From Nocardia speluncae NBRC 108251 (GTDB taxonomy: Bacteria; Actinomycetota; Actinomycetes; Mycobacteriales; Mycobacteriaceae), in assembly GCF_001613245.1 (NCBI RefSeq), contig NZ_BDBZ01000001.1, positions 496,001 to 560,000 on the forward strand: DNA of 64,000 nucleotides, written 5' to 3'. The notes under the pieces are model-generated. The model saw only the letters and a program-made list of their open reading frames with translations. It was not told the DNA's origin and made no database searches. How positions within the stretch are numbered: the stretch's first letter is position 1; the number at the start of each line of letters is the position of its first letter. Below, piece after piece: positions 17,892 to 28,261 of this stretch. A program made the position numbers and the translations under genes.

Positions 17892-19240
17892 GGATTCGTT
17901 CGAAATATCTCGCCGTCGCGATCGCGGCAACGATGACCCCGGCCTTGTCCGGTTGTGCGGGCGCCGGCTCGTTCGTCGGCGGCGGAGCCGATGCGGTGAC
18001 CATCGCGATCATCTCGAACTCACAGATGCAGGACGCCATTGCTCTGTCCGACCGGTTCGAGCGCGAGAATCCCGGTATCGAACTGAAATTCGTCTCACTG
18101 TCGGAGAACGAGGCCAGGGCGAAGATCACCGCTTCGGTCGCCACCGGCGGCGGCGAATTCGATGTGGTGATGATCAGCAACTACGAAACCCCGCAGTGGG
18201 CGGAAAACGGCTGGCTGACCGACCTCTCGGAATACGCCGACCGGACACCCGGTTACGACGAAGAGGATTTCATTCCCTCACTGCGCCGATCGCTGTCCTA
18301 CGAAGACAGTATGTACTCGGTTCCTTTCTACGGTGAGTCCTCGTTCCTCATGTACCGCAGGGACCTGTTCGAACAGGCCGGCCTGGAAATGCCGGCCGAA
18401 CCCTCCTGGGAGCAGGTGGCCGGATACGCCGCCACCCTCGACGAACCCGGCGAAACCTCCGGTATCTGCCTACGCGGCAAACCCGGCTGGGGCGAAATGC
18501 TCGCGCCGCTGAACACGGTGATCAACGCGTTCGGCGGACGCTGGTACGACGAGAACTGGAACGCGCAGCTCACCAGCCCCGAAACCCTGCGCGCGGTGCA
18601 GTTCTACGTCGATCTGGTCCGCGGCCACGGGCAATCGGGCGCGGCGACGAGCGGATTCAGTGAATGCGCGACACAGCTGGCCCAGGGCCGCACAGCCATG
18701 TGGTACGACTCGACTGCCGCGGTATCGGTCCTCGAGGATCCCGCGTCGAGCCGGGTTGTCGGCAAGATCGGCTACGCACCCGCCCCCGCCGCGGTGAAAT
18801 CCGATACCGGCTGGCTGTATTCGTGGTCGCTGGGCATTCCGACCACCAGCGACAAACCGGACGCGGCGTGGAAGTTCGTGTCCTGGATGACCGATAAGGA
18901 CTATCTCGAGATGGTCGGCAACGAGCTCGGCTGGGAGCGGGTGCCGCCGGGCAGCCGGCTGTCCACCTATGCCATTCCGGAGTACGAGCAGGCGGCCGCC
19001 GCCTACGGACCGCCGACCTTGGCGGCGATGGAGAAGGCCGATCCCGAGAACCCGGCGGTCGCACCGGTCCCCTATACGGGTGTGCAGTTCCTGACGATTC
19101 CCGAATTCCAGGACCTCGGCACCCGGGTCAGTCAGCAGATCAGCGCCGCGATCGCCGGACGGATCAGCGTCCGCGAAGCGCTCGAACAGGCGCAGCAGTA
19201 CGCCGAGGTCGTCGGCGAGACCTACCGGGAGGCGCAGTAG
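17888..19240 (+). CDS. Polyol/sugar ABC transporter, substrate-binding lipoprotein
   Basis: 450-residue solute-binding protein of the carbohydrate (SBP_bac_1) type. Signal peptide ends in the lipobox LSGC (Cys about residue 23), so it is anchored outside the membrane. Family features include IISNSQMQDAIALSDRFERE, FDVVMISNYETPQWAENGW and VPFYGESSFLMYRRDLFEQA. Together with the dehydrogenase and xylulokinase it resembles the SmoE/MtlE polyol-binding proteins for sorbitol and mannitol. It overlaps the regulator by four bases, and the first permease begins two bases after its stop. Confidence 0.92.
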   Translation: MRIRSKYLAVAIAATMTPALSGCAGAGSFVGGGADAVTIAIISNSQMQDAIALSDRFERENPGIELKFVSLSENEARAKITASVATGGGEFDVVMISNYETPQWAENGWLTDLSEYADRTPGYDEEDFIPSLRRSLSYEDSMYSVPFYGESSFLMYRRDLFEQAGLEMPAEPSWEQVAGYAATLDEPGETSGICLRGKPGWGEMLAPLNTVINAFGGRWYDENWNAQLTSPETLRAVQFYVDLVRGHGQSGAATSGFSECATQLAQGRTAMWYDSTAAVSVLEDPASSRVVGKIGYAPAPAAVKSDTGWLYSWSLGIPTTSDKPDAAWKFVSWMTDKDYLEMVGNELGWERVPPGSRLSTYAIPEYEQAAAAYGPPTLAAMEKADPENPAVAPVPYTGVQFLTIPEFQDLGTRVSQQISAAIAGRISVREALEQAQQYAEVVGETYREAQ

Positions 19241-19242
19241 CC

Positions 19243-20208
19243 ATGTCGAGCACCACCACAGCAGAGGCTCCTCCGGCCGGCCCCGGTCCCGAAAAGGCGA
19301 TACCACCGTCGGGCCGCCGCGCCGTCTCCCGCGCGGAAGGATGGCGGCGCCGCGGCCCGCTGCTGCCCGCACTGATCTTCATGATCGTGGTCACCCAGAT
19401 CCCGTTCCTGGTGACGCTCTACTACTCGACACAATCGTGGAACCTGGTGCGTCCCGGCTCGCAGCAGTTCAACGGGCTCAACAATTACGCAGACGTCTTC
19501 TCCGACAGCCAATTCCGCACCGTCGCGCTGAATACGGTGCTCATGATCGCCGGTACCGTCCTGATCTCGGTGATACTGGGCCTGCTACTGGCATTGCTGC
19601 TGGATCGGAAGTTCTTCGGGCGCGGAATCGTACGCACGCTGCTGATCACCCCGTTCCTGGTCACCCCTGTCGCCGCGGCGTTGATCTGGAAGACGACCAT
19701 GCTCGACCCGGTATTCGGCCTGGTCAATTTCGCTCTGCAGCCGTTCGGCGTCGGCGAGATCGACTGGATCAGCCGGTTCCCGCTCCCGGCGGTGATGGCG
19801 AATCTGGTCTGGCAGTGGACACCGTTCATGATGCTGCTCATTCTCGCCGGATTACAGTCCATGCCCCGCGATACCGTCGAGGCAGCCCGGGTAGACGGCG
19901 CCGGCGCGTTCGCGATCTTCCGCGAGCTGACCCTGCCGCATCTGCGCCGATTCATCGAACTGGGCGCCGTCCTCGGCGCGATCTACCTGGTCAACACCTT
20001 CGACGCCGTGTACATGATGACCTCCGGTGGACCGGGTGTGGCCAGCGCCAACCTGCCCTACTACATCTACCAGCGCGCGTTCCTCGGTTTCGATATCGGG
20101 CAGGCGGCCGCCATGGGCGTGGTCACCGTGGTCGCCACGATCATCGTCTCGACCCTGGCGCTGCGCCTGATCTTCAAGAGTTTCACCGGGAACGAGGAGG
20201 CGGCCTGA
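19243..20208 (+). CDS. Polyol/sugar ABC transporter permease 1
   Basis: 321-residue membrane protein of the MalF/SmoF type with six predicted membrane helices, starting with LLPALIFMIVVTQIPFLVTLY. The cytoplasmic EAA loop is visible as DTVEAARVDGAGAFAIFRELTLP. It would pair with the second permease to form the channel. An N-terminal Pro-rich, soluble extension of about 40 residues precedes the first helix. Its TGA shares a base with the ATG of the next gene, showing tight coupling. Confidence 0.92.
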   Translation: MSSTTTAEAPPAGPGPEKAIPPSGRRAVSRAEGWRRRGPLLPALIFMIVVTQIPFLVTLYYSTQSWNLVRPGSQQFNGLNNYADVFSDSQFRTVALNTVLMIAGTVLISVILGLLLALLLDRKFFGRGIVRTLLITPFLVTPVAAALIWKTTMLDPVFGLVNFALQPFGVGEIDWISRFPLPAVMANLVWQWTPFMMLLILAGLQSMPRDTVEAARVDGAGAFAIFRELTLPHLRRFIELGAVLGAIYLVNTFDAVYMMTSGGPGVASANLPYYIYQRAFLGFDIGQAAAMGVVTVVATIIVSTLALRLIFKSFTGNEEAA

Positions 20209-21080
20209 TGAGTATCGCTACTACCGCAGGTATCGATGCCCCGGCGGCGGCACCTGTGCGACCCACCCGGCGCCCGGTTCGTGACTCGGTATGGGCAATT
20301 CTGGCCTGGGTGATCGCTCTCGGCTTCTTCTTCCCCGTCCTGTGGATGGTGCTCACCGCCTTCAAAGAGGAGGGCGACGCCTATACCGATCCGCCGAAAC
20401 TACTCTTCACCCCCACACTTCAGCAGTTCCGCGATGTCCTGCATAGTGGCATAGGTACGACGTTACTCAATTCCGTTTTCGCGACCGGCATCTCGACCCT
20501 GCTCGTATTGCTGCTCGGGATCCCCGCCGCATTCGCCCTGTCCCTGCGGCCGGTGCGAAAAACCAGGGACGCGTTGTTCTTCTTCGTCAGCACCAAAATG
20601 CTGCCGGTGGTCGCGGCGATCATCCCGCTGTATGTGATCGTCGGCGATATCGGGATGCTCGACAATATCTGGACGCTGGTCATCCTCTACACAGCCATGA
20701 ATCTGCCGATCGCGGTGTGGATGATGCGCTCGTTCTTCCTCGAGGTTCCAGGCGAACTACTCGAAGCCGCGACCATGGACGGCGCCGGTCTGTGGACCTC
20801 GGTCCGCGAGGTGATCCTGCCGCTGGTGTCCCCCGGGATAGCCGCCACGGCGCTGATCTGCCTCATATTCTCCTGGAACGAATTCTTCTTCGCGGTGAAC
20901 CTGACGGCCGTTCAGGCGCAAACCGTCCCGGTGTTCCTGGTCGGTTTCATCACCGGCCAGGGCTTGTATTGGGCGCAGCTTTCGGCGGCGGCGGTACTGA
21001 CCGCTCTCCCCGTGGTACTGGCCGGGTGGATCGCGCAGAACAAACTCGTGCGCGGCCTGTCGTTCGGCGCGATCAAATAA
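20208..21080 (+). CDS. Polyol/sugar ABC transporter permease 2
   Basis: 290-residue MalG/SmoG-type permease with six predicted helices. The EAA motif reads GELLEAATMDGAGLWTSVREVILP. The start is the ATG sharing its A with the stop codon of permease 1; the frame is open upstream but only as a shadow of that gene. It forms the membrane channel with permease 1 and is energised by the ATPase encoded 35 bases downstream. Confidence 0.93.
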   Translation: MSIATTAGIDAPAAAPVRPTRRPVRDSVWAILAWVIALGFFFPVLWMVLTAFKEEGDAYTDPPKLLFTPTLQQFRDVLHSGIGTTLLNSVFATGISTLLVLLLGIPAAFALSLRPVRKTRDALFFFVSTKMLPVVAAIIPLYVIVGDIGMLDNIWTLVILYTAMNLPIAVWMMRSFFLEVPGELLEAATMDGAGLWTSVREVILPLVSPGIAATALICLIFSWNEFFFAVNLTAVQAQTVPVFLVGFITGQGLYWAQLSAAAVLTALPVVLAGWIAQNKLVRGLSFGAIK

Positions 21081-21115
21081 CTTGCCCGCTCGTCCAGAAT
21101 CAGGAGTACACAGTC

Positions 21116-22225
<1,110 letters not shown>

Positions 22226-22264
22226 TGAAGCCGGGTGTGAACGGGAAGGACGAATGCTAACCCC

Positions 22265-22852
22265 TCACTCCCGTTCGGAGTCGCTTCCGGACTCGAGCTG
22301 GCGGATCCGCTCGGCCGCCTTACGCAACCGCTTCTTCCGCGCGGCGGCGTCGGATTCCTTCAACTCCTCGTAGATCTCCTCGTCGGCGTCGCTGAACCGC
22401 AAAGCCACCCGGGGGATACTGAGAGTGACGATCAGCGAGGGCCAGACCAGCCAGGCGTAATCCCAGTCCACCACCAGTTGCAGTACGAGGAAGGTGACCA
22501 GTGTCGCCCCGATGATCAGCCAGTCCAGTGATTCGACCAGCGCGCCCCGGCTACGCAGCGTCGTGAGTTCGACCTCGGCCGGAGCGGCCGGCACCGCAGG
22601 TATCGGCTCCGATCCAGGGGCGACCGTATGCACCCGGCCGTCCACGTTTTCCAGCGGCACCCCACCCGGCAGCCCACGAAACGGCTCGCCGGCAGCCTCC
22701 AAGGTGCGAGCCACCGCAACCTCCCCGGATCGGTCGTAGAACTCCTCGGTGCTCAGCCGCCCGGCCGCATAGTGCTCGGCAAGCACGTTCAGCGCATGCA
22801 GCCGATCGGTATCGCCGAGTCTGAGATCATCCGACGGGTCACGACCGGTCAT
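22265..22852 (-). CDS. DUF1707 domain membrane protein
   Basis: 195 residues. The N-terminal DUF1707 domain is recognisable from LRLGDTDRLHALNVLAEHYAAG and LSTEEFYDRSG (a SHOCT-like fold common in actinobacteria). Two adjacent membrane helices follow (LDWLIIGATLVTFLVLQLVV; YAWLVWPSLIVTLSI), then a charged coiled-coil-like tail (AAARKKRLRKAAERIRQLES). Function is unknown; related proteins are often linked to envelope or stress responses. It stands alone. Confidence 0.85.
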   Translation of the reverse strand: MTGRDPSDDLRLGDTDRLHALNVLAEHYAAGRLSTEEFYDRSGEVAVARTLEAAGEPFRGLPGGVPLENVDGRVHTVAPGSEPIPAVPAAPAEVELTTLRSRGALVESLDWLIIGATLVTFLVLQLVVDWDYAWLVWPSLIVTLSIPRVALRFSDADEEIYEELKESDAAARKKRLRKAAERIRQLESGSDSERE

Positions 22853-22937
22853 AACGATTCTCCGACTTCGTGGGGCACAGGTATGCCGTCCAGTCTATGC
22901 GCAACCTCTGATGGCTCGGTTGCGCCCACGATGTGGG

Positions 22938-23597
22938 CTATGTCCGGATACCGTCGCGGATCAACCGCGTCTCATCGGACGCCGGCGCGTGCAGTAAACC
23001 GTCCCACGCATCGATGAGGGAGGACAGTTCGGCTCGACCGGGCACCGCGCCGGACCGGTTGTAGCGGGCCAGGGTGTGCAGCACGCTCTGGTACACCATC
23101 CCGATCCGCTGGCTGCGGAGCTCTTCAGGCAATTGCGCGAGCGCCGCGCGCAGGGCACGGTCGACCCCGAACCCGCTGTCCGTCATCGCCGGGTCCACGG
23201 AACTGAAACTGCGTGCCAGTATTTCGGTTTCCATCAACCTGTCGAGCAGGCCGACGTAGTTGTTGCCGGCGCGCAGCGTATTCGCCAGCGGCTGCACCAT
23301 GATCCACAATGCCGCGCGGGTCGTCGGTGCGTCACCGTCGGCTGTCGAGCGGGCGACCAGCGCTTCCCGGTCGGCGCTGATCGCGGGCAACCGGTACGCG
23401 AAAATCGCGCGCAGCAGGTTCTCCTTGGAACCGAAGTAGTATCCGATCACCGACGCATTGTGCTGCCCGGCTGCGCTGCGGATATCGGCGAGGGTGACAC
23501 CGTCGTAGCCTCGCCGAGCGAACAACCGCTCGGCTGTTTCGATCAGAAGTACCCGGGTTCCTTCACCGGCACTGTAGCGGCCGCGTTTGGCGGTCAT
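22938..23597 (-). CDS. TetR family regulator facing the TauD/ABC operon
   Basis: 219 residues. The DNA-binding domain (LIETAERLFARRGYDGVTLA, then IRSAAGQHNASVIGYYFGSK) is typical. The C-terminal domain resembles AcrR-like ligand domains (RAALWIMVQPLANTLRAGNN). It lies 199 bases from, and divergent to, the dioxygenase gene, with an imperfect inverted repeat between, so it probably represses the dioxygenase and peptide-type transporter. The ligand may be the transported compound or a metabolite of it. Confidence 0.88.
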   Translation of the reverse strand: MTAKRGRYSAGEGTRVLLIETAERLFARRGYDGVTLADIRSAAGQHNASVIGYYFGSKENLLRAIFAYRLPAISADREALVARSTADGDAPTTRAALWIMVQPLANTLRAGNNYVGLLDRLMETEILARSFSSVDPAMTDSGFGVDRALRAALAQLPEELRSQRIGMVYQSVLHTLARYNRSGAVPGRAELSSLIDAWDGLLHAPASDETRLIRDGIRT

Positions 23598-23684
23598 GGG
23601 CGTTCACCCTACCGCCCCGGCGCGCGGCTTCCGGCCGCGCGGATCGGATCGCTGCGCCGGGTTCAGGCAAGCAAAGAATCATCG

Positions 23685-23716
23685 GGATCGCATTCATTCT
23701 CAAATTAATGCGACCC
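23685..23716. promoter_or_regulatory. Inverted repeat, candidate TetR operator
   Basis: GGATCGCATT (23685-23694) is mirrored by AATGCGACCC (23707-23716), nine of ten positions pairing across 12 bases. The stretch is unusually AT-rich for this genome and lies between the divergent TetR and dioxygenase genes, so it probably overlaps a promoter. Confidence 0.5.
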
Positions 23717-23796
23717 AATTACTTTGACGGTCGGCCCGCTTTCCGGCTCCGACCCGATCCGGGGCCGACCTACCGTTCGACCGTCAGGAGACCACC

Positions 23797-24762
23797 GTGA
23801 CCACCACCGAGAGTCGTCCCGTCACCGCAGCCGATATCTACGCCGCCGGCGGTATCACCGTCACCAAGCTGGGCGAGAATATCGGCGCGCTCATCGAGGG
23901 CGTCCACATCTCCGGCGAGATCAGCGGCGAGACCGCGTTCGCCATCCGCTACGCCCTGGCCACCAACAAGGTGGTGGTCTTCCGCGGACAGCACCATGTC
24001 GACGACGAGATCCAGTACCAATTCGCCTCGACACTGGGCTCCCCGACCACCACGCACCCGACTCTCACCTCCGAGGACAATCGGACGCTGGTGATCGAGG
24101 GCGCCGCCAACAGCTGGCATACCGATGTCACCTTCATCGACCGCATTCCGAAGGCCTCCATCCTGCGCGCCGTGGATATCCCGCCCTACGGCGGCGCCAC
24201 CACCTGGGCCTCCACCACCGCAGCCTACGATCAGCTGCCCGAACCGCTGAAGGCGCTGGTCGAGAAGTTGTGGGCCGTGCACAGCAACGAATACGACTAT
24301 GCCGGTGTGCACGCCGACCCCAAGGCCAGGGGGCTGGCCGCGTCGAACCATATGCAGAACTTCACCCGCATCGTGTTCGAAACCGAACACCCGGTGGTGC
24401 GAGTTCATCCCGAAACCGGCGAGAAGTCGCTGCTGCTGGGCCATTTCGTCAAGAATTTCGTCGGCCTGAAGACGTCGGAATCGGCGGCGCTGTTCCAGCT
24501 GCTGCAGGACCGCATCGTCCGCCTGGAGAACACCCTGCGCTGGGCCTGGACCCCGGGTGATCTGGTGATCTGGGACAACCGCGCCACCCAGCACTACGGG
24601 ATCGCCGATTACGGCGCCCACAAGCGCAGCGTGCACCGGGTGACGCTGGCGGGCGATATCCCGGTATCGGTGGACAACGCGCCCAGCCGTATCCGCACCG
24701 GCGACGCCTCGCATTTCTCGATTGTCGATCCGGTGGACCGTTTCCCAGGATTCGACGCCTGA
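23797..24762 (+). CDS. TauD/AtsK-type alpha-ketoglutarate dioxygenase
   Basis: Fe(II)/2-oxoglutarate-dependent dioxygenase of 321 residues. The iron-binding HxD is in NSWHTDVTF (about residues 108-116), the distal His in NRATQHYG, and the 2-oxoglutarate Arg in HRVTLAGD. Phrases such as KVVVFRGQHH, EHPVVRVHPETGE and LVIWDNRATQH resemble the mycobacterial alkylsulfatase Rv3406 and AtsK. Such enzymes hydroxylate next to a sulfonate or sulfate, releasing sulfite or sulfate. The next four genes form a peptide-type importer, so the protein may process an imported organosulfur compound; other alpha-ketoglutarate substrates remain possible. Confidence 0.9.
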   Translation: MTTTESRPVTAADIYAAGGITVTKLGENIGALIEGVHISGEISGETAFAIRYALATNKVVVFRGQHHVDDEIQYQFASTLGSPTTTHPTLTSEDNRTLVIEGAANSWHTDVTFIDRIPKASILRAVDIPPYGGATTWASTTAAYDQLPEPLKALVEKLWAVHSNEYDYAGVHADPKARGLAASNHMQNFTRIVFETEHPVVRVHPETGEKSLLLGHFVKNFVGLKTSESAALFQLLQDRIVRLENTLRWAWTPGDLVIWDNRATQHYGIADYGAHKRSVHRVTLAGDIPVSVDNAPSRIRTGDASHFSIVDPVDRFPGFDA

Positions 24763-24833
24763 TCCATCCGCTGCCCGGCTCGGCCGGTTCCGCCAGTGCG
24801 GGGCCGGTTCGGCCGGCCTTGAAAGGACTTCCC

Positions 24834-26399
24834 GTGTTCAGCCGCCCGACGCCCGCGCGCACCCTTTCGGCCCTCGCCCTGTTTCTGGTGGCGATCCTCG
24901 CTGTGGCCGGGTGCCGATCCGCCGTGGACCAGGCCGGTTCCGGGGCCGGCACGGAGATCACCGAGGGCGGGGTGCTGCGGATCGGCGATGCCGGCGATCT
25001 CACCCCGGCCTCGCTTTTCGCGGGCGCACCGGCGCAGGCGATGATCACCGGCCTGGTCTTCGACACGTTGATCACCTATCCCCCGGACAGTCTGGATCCG
25101 CAACCGGCACTGGCCAAGTCCTGGCAGGTCGCGCCGGACGGCCGGGCCGTCGATATCGTGCTGCGCGACGATGTCGCCTTCCACGACGGCCGGCCCTTCA
25201 CCTCCGCGGACGTGCAGTTCAGCCTCACCACCTATGCCGACCCCACTCGCGCCGGTCAGCTCGCCCGCACCGCCGCCCTGATCACCGGATACGACACGGC
25301 CGATCCGCATGCGATAACGCTCCGGCTCGCCCAGCCCGCCGGAAACATCATGGATCTCCTGGACATCGTGCCGATCATCGACCGCTACACGCTCGCGGAT
25401 TTCGACACCGGCCGCAGCTACAACGGCACCGGCGCCTTCCGGTTCACCGGCTGGAAACCGGGGGTGTCGATGGATTTCGAGGCCAATGACCACTATTGGG
25501 GCGGCGCACCGCACCTGGACGGGGTCGAGTACGTGATCGTGCCGGATCCGCAGACCCGTATCTCGCAGCTGCGCACCGGGCAGCTCGACCTGCTGCTCTC
25601 GGTGGCACCCCGGGACGCGGACGCTCTGGTAGCCCGATCCGCGCTCCGGGTCGTGACACAGACGGGAGTCGCACACAACTGGTATCTCGGCGCGAATGTG
25701 CGGGCACCAGGGTTGAGCGATGTCCGATTGCGCCGGGCGATCGCGTTCGCGGTGGACCCCGATCGTCTTCTCGCCGATGTCTATCAGGGGCACGGAACGG
25801 TCGCCGATCTGCCGTGGCCCGAATACTCTCCCGCCTACGACGCGAGCCGCAACGCCACCTACGGACACGATGTGGAGCGGGCCCGGGCGCTGGCCGCCGA
25901 AGTCGGTGATATTCCGGTGATCCCGATCAGCTACACCACAGGGTCACTCGATTCCGAGGCCGTCGCCCAGATCATCCAGGCCGATCTGGCCGCCGCCGGC
26001 ATCGAGACCACGCTTGCGCCGATGGACTACCCGAGCACCCTGGAACATCTCATCGGCGGCACCTTCAGCGGTCTGTGGATCACCGCCCACACCTACACGC
26101 AGTACACGCCGGTGACGCTACCGACCGGAGCCTTCCCGTTCAATGCGCACAAGAACACCTCCAACTTCACCGATCCGGACTATCTCCGCGCAGTCGAAAC
26201 CGCCTGGCGCACCGTCGATCCGAACAGCCCCGAAGCGCGCGATGCCTACCGGGCGCTCAATACCGAACTACTCGACAACGCCTTCGTGATCGAACTTTTC
26301 AACAAGGAGAACGAACTCGCCATGTCCCCTGCCCTCCATGGGGTGACCTGGTCGAAGCGGTCCGAGCTCGACCTGAGCGACGCCTACCTGGGGAGCTGA
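24834..26399 (+). CDS. Peptide-type ABC transporter, substrate-binding lipoprotein
   Basis: 521-residue SBP_bac_5 (DppA/OppA/NikA) protein. The signal peptide ends with lipobox LAVAGC. Family landmarks are LVFDTLITYPPDSLDPQPAL, LAKSWQVAPDGRAVDIVLRD and FHDGRPFTSADVQFSL. A GTG at 24834 seven bases after AAAGGA is the best start; the TTG at 24819 overlaps that ribosome site. Members bind peptides, nickel, opines or other small molecules, so ligand cannot be read from sequence. It lies 71 bases after the dioxygenase, probably in the same operon. Confidence 0.92.
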   Translation: MFSRPTPARTLSALALFLVAILAVAGCRSAVDQAGSGAGTEITEGGVLRIGDAGDLTPASLFAGAPAQAMITGLVFDTLITYPPDSLDPQPALAKSWQVAPDGRAVDIVLRDDVAFHDGRPFTSADVQFSLTTYADPTRAGQLARTAALITGYDTADPHAITLRLAQPAGNIMDLLDIVPIIDRYTLADFDTGRSYNGTGAFRFTGWKPGVSMDFEANDHYWGGAPHLDGVEYVIVPDPQTRISQLRTGQLDLLLSVAPRDADALVARSALRVVTQTGVAHNWYLGANVRAPGLSDVRLRRAIAFAVDPDRLLADVYQGHGTVADLPWPEYSPAYDASRNATYGHDVERARALAAEVGDIPVIPISYTTGSLDSEAVAQIIQADLAAAGIETTLAPMDYPSTLEHLIGGTFSGLWITAHTYTQYTPVTLPTGAFPFNAHKNTSNFTDPDYLRAVETAWRTVDPNSPEARDAYRALNTELLDNAFVIELFNKENELAMSPALHGVTWSKRSELDLSDAYLGS

Positions 26400-26404
26400 C
26401 CACG

Positions 26405-27364
26405 TTGCTGAACTACAGTCTGCGGCGGATTCCGTCCGCGCTACTCGTCCTGGCCGCCGGTTCGGTGGTGATCTTCACGCTGCTGCGGCTGGTGCCGGGC
26501 GATCCCGCGCTCATCCTGGCCGGCCCGGATTCCTCCCCTGAAGCGCTGGCGGCGTTACGAGAAGAACTGGGGCTCACCGGTTCACAGTTCGGCCAGTACT
26601 TCGCCTGGATCGGCGATATCGCCACCCTCGACCTCGGGCGTTCGCTGATTCTCGGCGGCGATATCGGCACCCTGCTGCTCGATGCCCTGGGCAATACGCT
26701 GCTCCTCGCGGTGACCGCGCTGCTGCTGGCGGTCGGGATCGCGTTCACTGCCGCCACCGCCTCGGTGATCGCCCGCCGGAAGTGGCTCGACAGTCTGGTG
26801 ACCGCGTTCGGCACCGTCGCGGTGGCCGTCCCCAATTTCGTCACAGGCACCATCCTGGTGGTGCTGTTCGGTGTGGTCTGGATGGTGCTACCCGCCGGCG
26901 GCATCCCGCGCCACGGATTCCTCGACGATCCGGCGATCTCGGCGCAGTACCTGATCCTGCCCGCGGTCTGCCTGGCCCTGCCGATCGCGGCGGCCCTGAC
27001 CCGGTTCCTCACCGAATCACTGCGCAGTCAGCTCGCCGAGCCGTATGTCACGACCGCTCGGGCACTCGGCATTGCGCGTCATCGCATCGTGCTCACTCAG
27101 GTTCTGCCGAATGCGCTACCGGCCACTGTCACCGTCCTCGGAATCCAGACCGGGCATCTGCTCGGGGGTGCCGTTCTGGTGGAGGCGATCTTCGCCTGGC
27201 CGGGGCTGGGTCATCTGATCGAACGGGCGATATCGAGCCGGGATTATCCCGTGGTGCAGGTACTGCTGCTGTTCTCGGTGGTCCTGTTCGTCGTCGTGCA
27301 GTTGATCACCGATCTGGTGAATGCCGCACTCGATCCACGAATCCGGCTGGGAGCCACAGCATGA
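26405..27364 (+). CDS. Peptide-type ABC transporter permease 1 (DppB-like)
   Basis: 319-residue permease. It begins with the DppB-type first helix (LLNYSLRRIPSALLVLAAGS) and the conserved LVPGDPA, continues with six predicted helices, and carries the EAA-type loop PYVTTARALGIARHRIVLTQ. No ATG is available; the TTG at 26405 follows GGGGAG and yields the standard N-terminus. It starts six bases after the binding-protein stop and overlaps permease 2 by four bases (ATGA). Confidence 0.9.
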   Translation: MLNYSLRRIPSALLVLAAGSVVIFTLLRLVPGDPALILAGPDSSPEALAALREELGLTGSQFGQYFAWIGDIATLDLGRSLILGGDIGTLLLDALGNTLLLAVTALLLAVGIAFTAATASVIARRKWLDSLVTAFGTVAVAVPNFVTGTILVVLFGVVWMVLPAGGIPRHGFLDDPAISAQYLILPAVCLALPIAAALTRFLTESLRSQLAEPYVTTARALGIARHRIVLTQVLPNALPATVTVLGIQTGHLLGGAVLVEAIFAWPGLGHLIERAISSRDYPVVQVLLLFSVVLFVVVQLITDLVNAALDPRIRLGATA

Positions 27365-28236
27365 CTCTGCACATCGAGCCCACACCTGTGGACAAGGCCG
27401 CCGAAACCGGCGGGAGCGACCGCGACAGCCGCTGGGGCGCCCTACGCACCGGTCGCGGCCTCACCGGGTTGATTCTGGTGGCGGTCGTGGCGATCGCCGG
27501 GCTGCTCGCGCCCTGGCTCGCACCGCACGCGCCGGATCAACAGTTCGCCGGCGCCACCCTGGCGAGCCCGAGCGGCACCCATCCGTTCGGCACCGACTCG
27601 GTCGGCCGCGATATCCTCTCCCGCACCTTGTACGGCATCCGGATCGATCTGCTCGTGATCTTCCTGGCGGTTCCGGCAGGCGCGGTGCTCGGCGCGCTAC
27701 TCGGGCTCGCTGCGTCTCTGTCCGGTCGCGTCGATACCGCCATCCAGCGATCGTTCGACCTGATCCTCGCCTTCCCCACGATCATCCTGGCCATCGCACT
27801 GACGATGATCGCCGGCCCGGGTGTGGGCACCATCGGCACGGTGATCGTACTCGCCGAGATCCCGGTTTTCGGCCGTCTCACCCGCACCTCGGTGCTCACC
27901 GTGCGACAGCTGCCCTATGTCGAAGCGGCCCGGGCGCTGGGGGCCGGCGAGGGCTGGATCCTGCGGCGGCATGTGCTGCCCAACTGCCTGGAGCCGCTGA
28001 CGGTCCAGCTCGCCCTGGCCATGTCGGTCGCCGTGTTCATCGAAGGCGCCATGAGTTTCCTCGGGCTCGGTATCACCCCACCGACGCCCTCGCTCGGCAC
28101 CCTCATCAAAGAGGGAGCCCAGAGCGCCTACCATTCCCCGTTCTTCGTGGTCGGCCCGCTCACCGTCGTGGTGGTCCTGGTGCTCGGTCTGCTGCTGATC
28201 TCCCAAGCACTCGCCGCCCGGTCCCGGCGGCAGTGA
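27361..28236 (+). CDS. Peptide-type ABC transporter permease 2 (DppC-like)
   Basis: 291-residue permease. The DppC hallmark HPFGTDSVGRDILSRTLYG is followed by membrane helices and the EAA loop LPYVEAARALGAGEGWILRR. The C-terminus (SLGTLIKEGAQSAY) is also typical. It overlaps permease 1 by four bases and forms the heterodimeric channel with it. The fused ATPase gene follows 25 bases later. Confidence 0.93.
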   Translation: MTLHIEPTPVDKAAETGGSDRDSRWGALRTGRGLTGLILVAVVAIAGLLAPWLAPHAPDQQFAGATLASPSGTHPFGTDSVGRDILSRTLYGIRIDLLVIFLAVPAGAVLGALLGLAASLSGRVDTAIQRSFDLILAFPTIILAIALTMIAGPGVGTIGTVIVLAEIPVFGRLTRTSVLTVRQLPYVEAARALGAGEGWILRRHVLPNCLEPLTVQLALAMSVAVFIEGAMSFLGLGITPPTPSLGTLIKEGAQSAYHSPFFVVGPLTVVVVLVLGLLLISQALAARSRRQ

Positions 28237-28261
28237 CCCACCGGCTCGAAGGAGCTTCCCC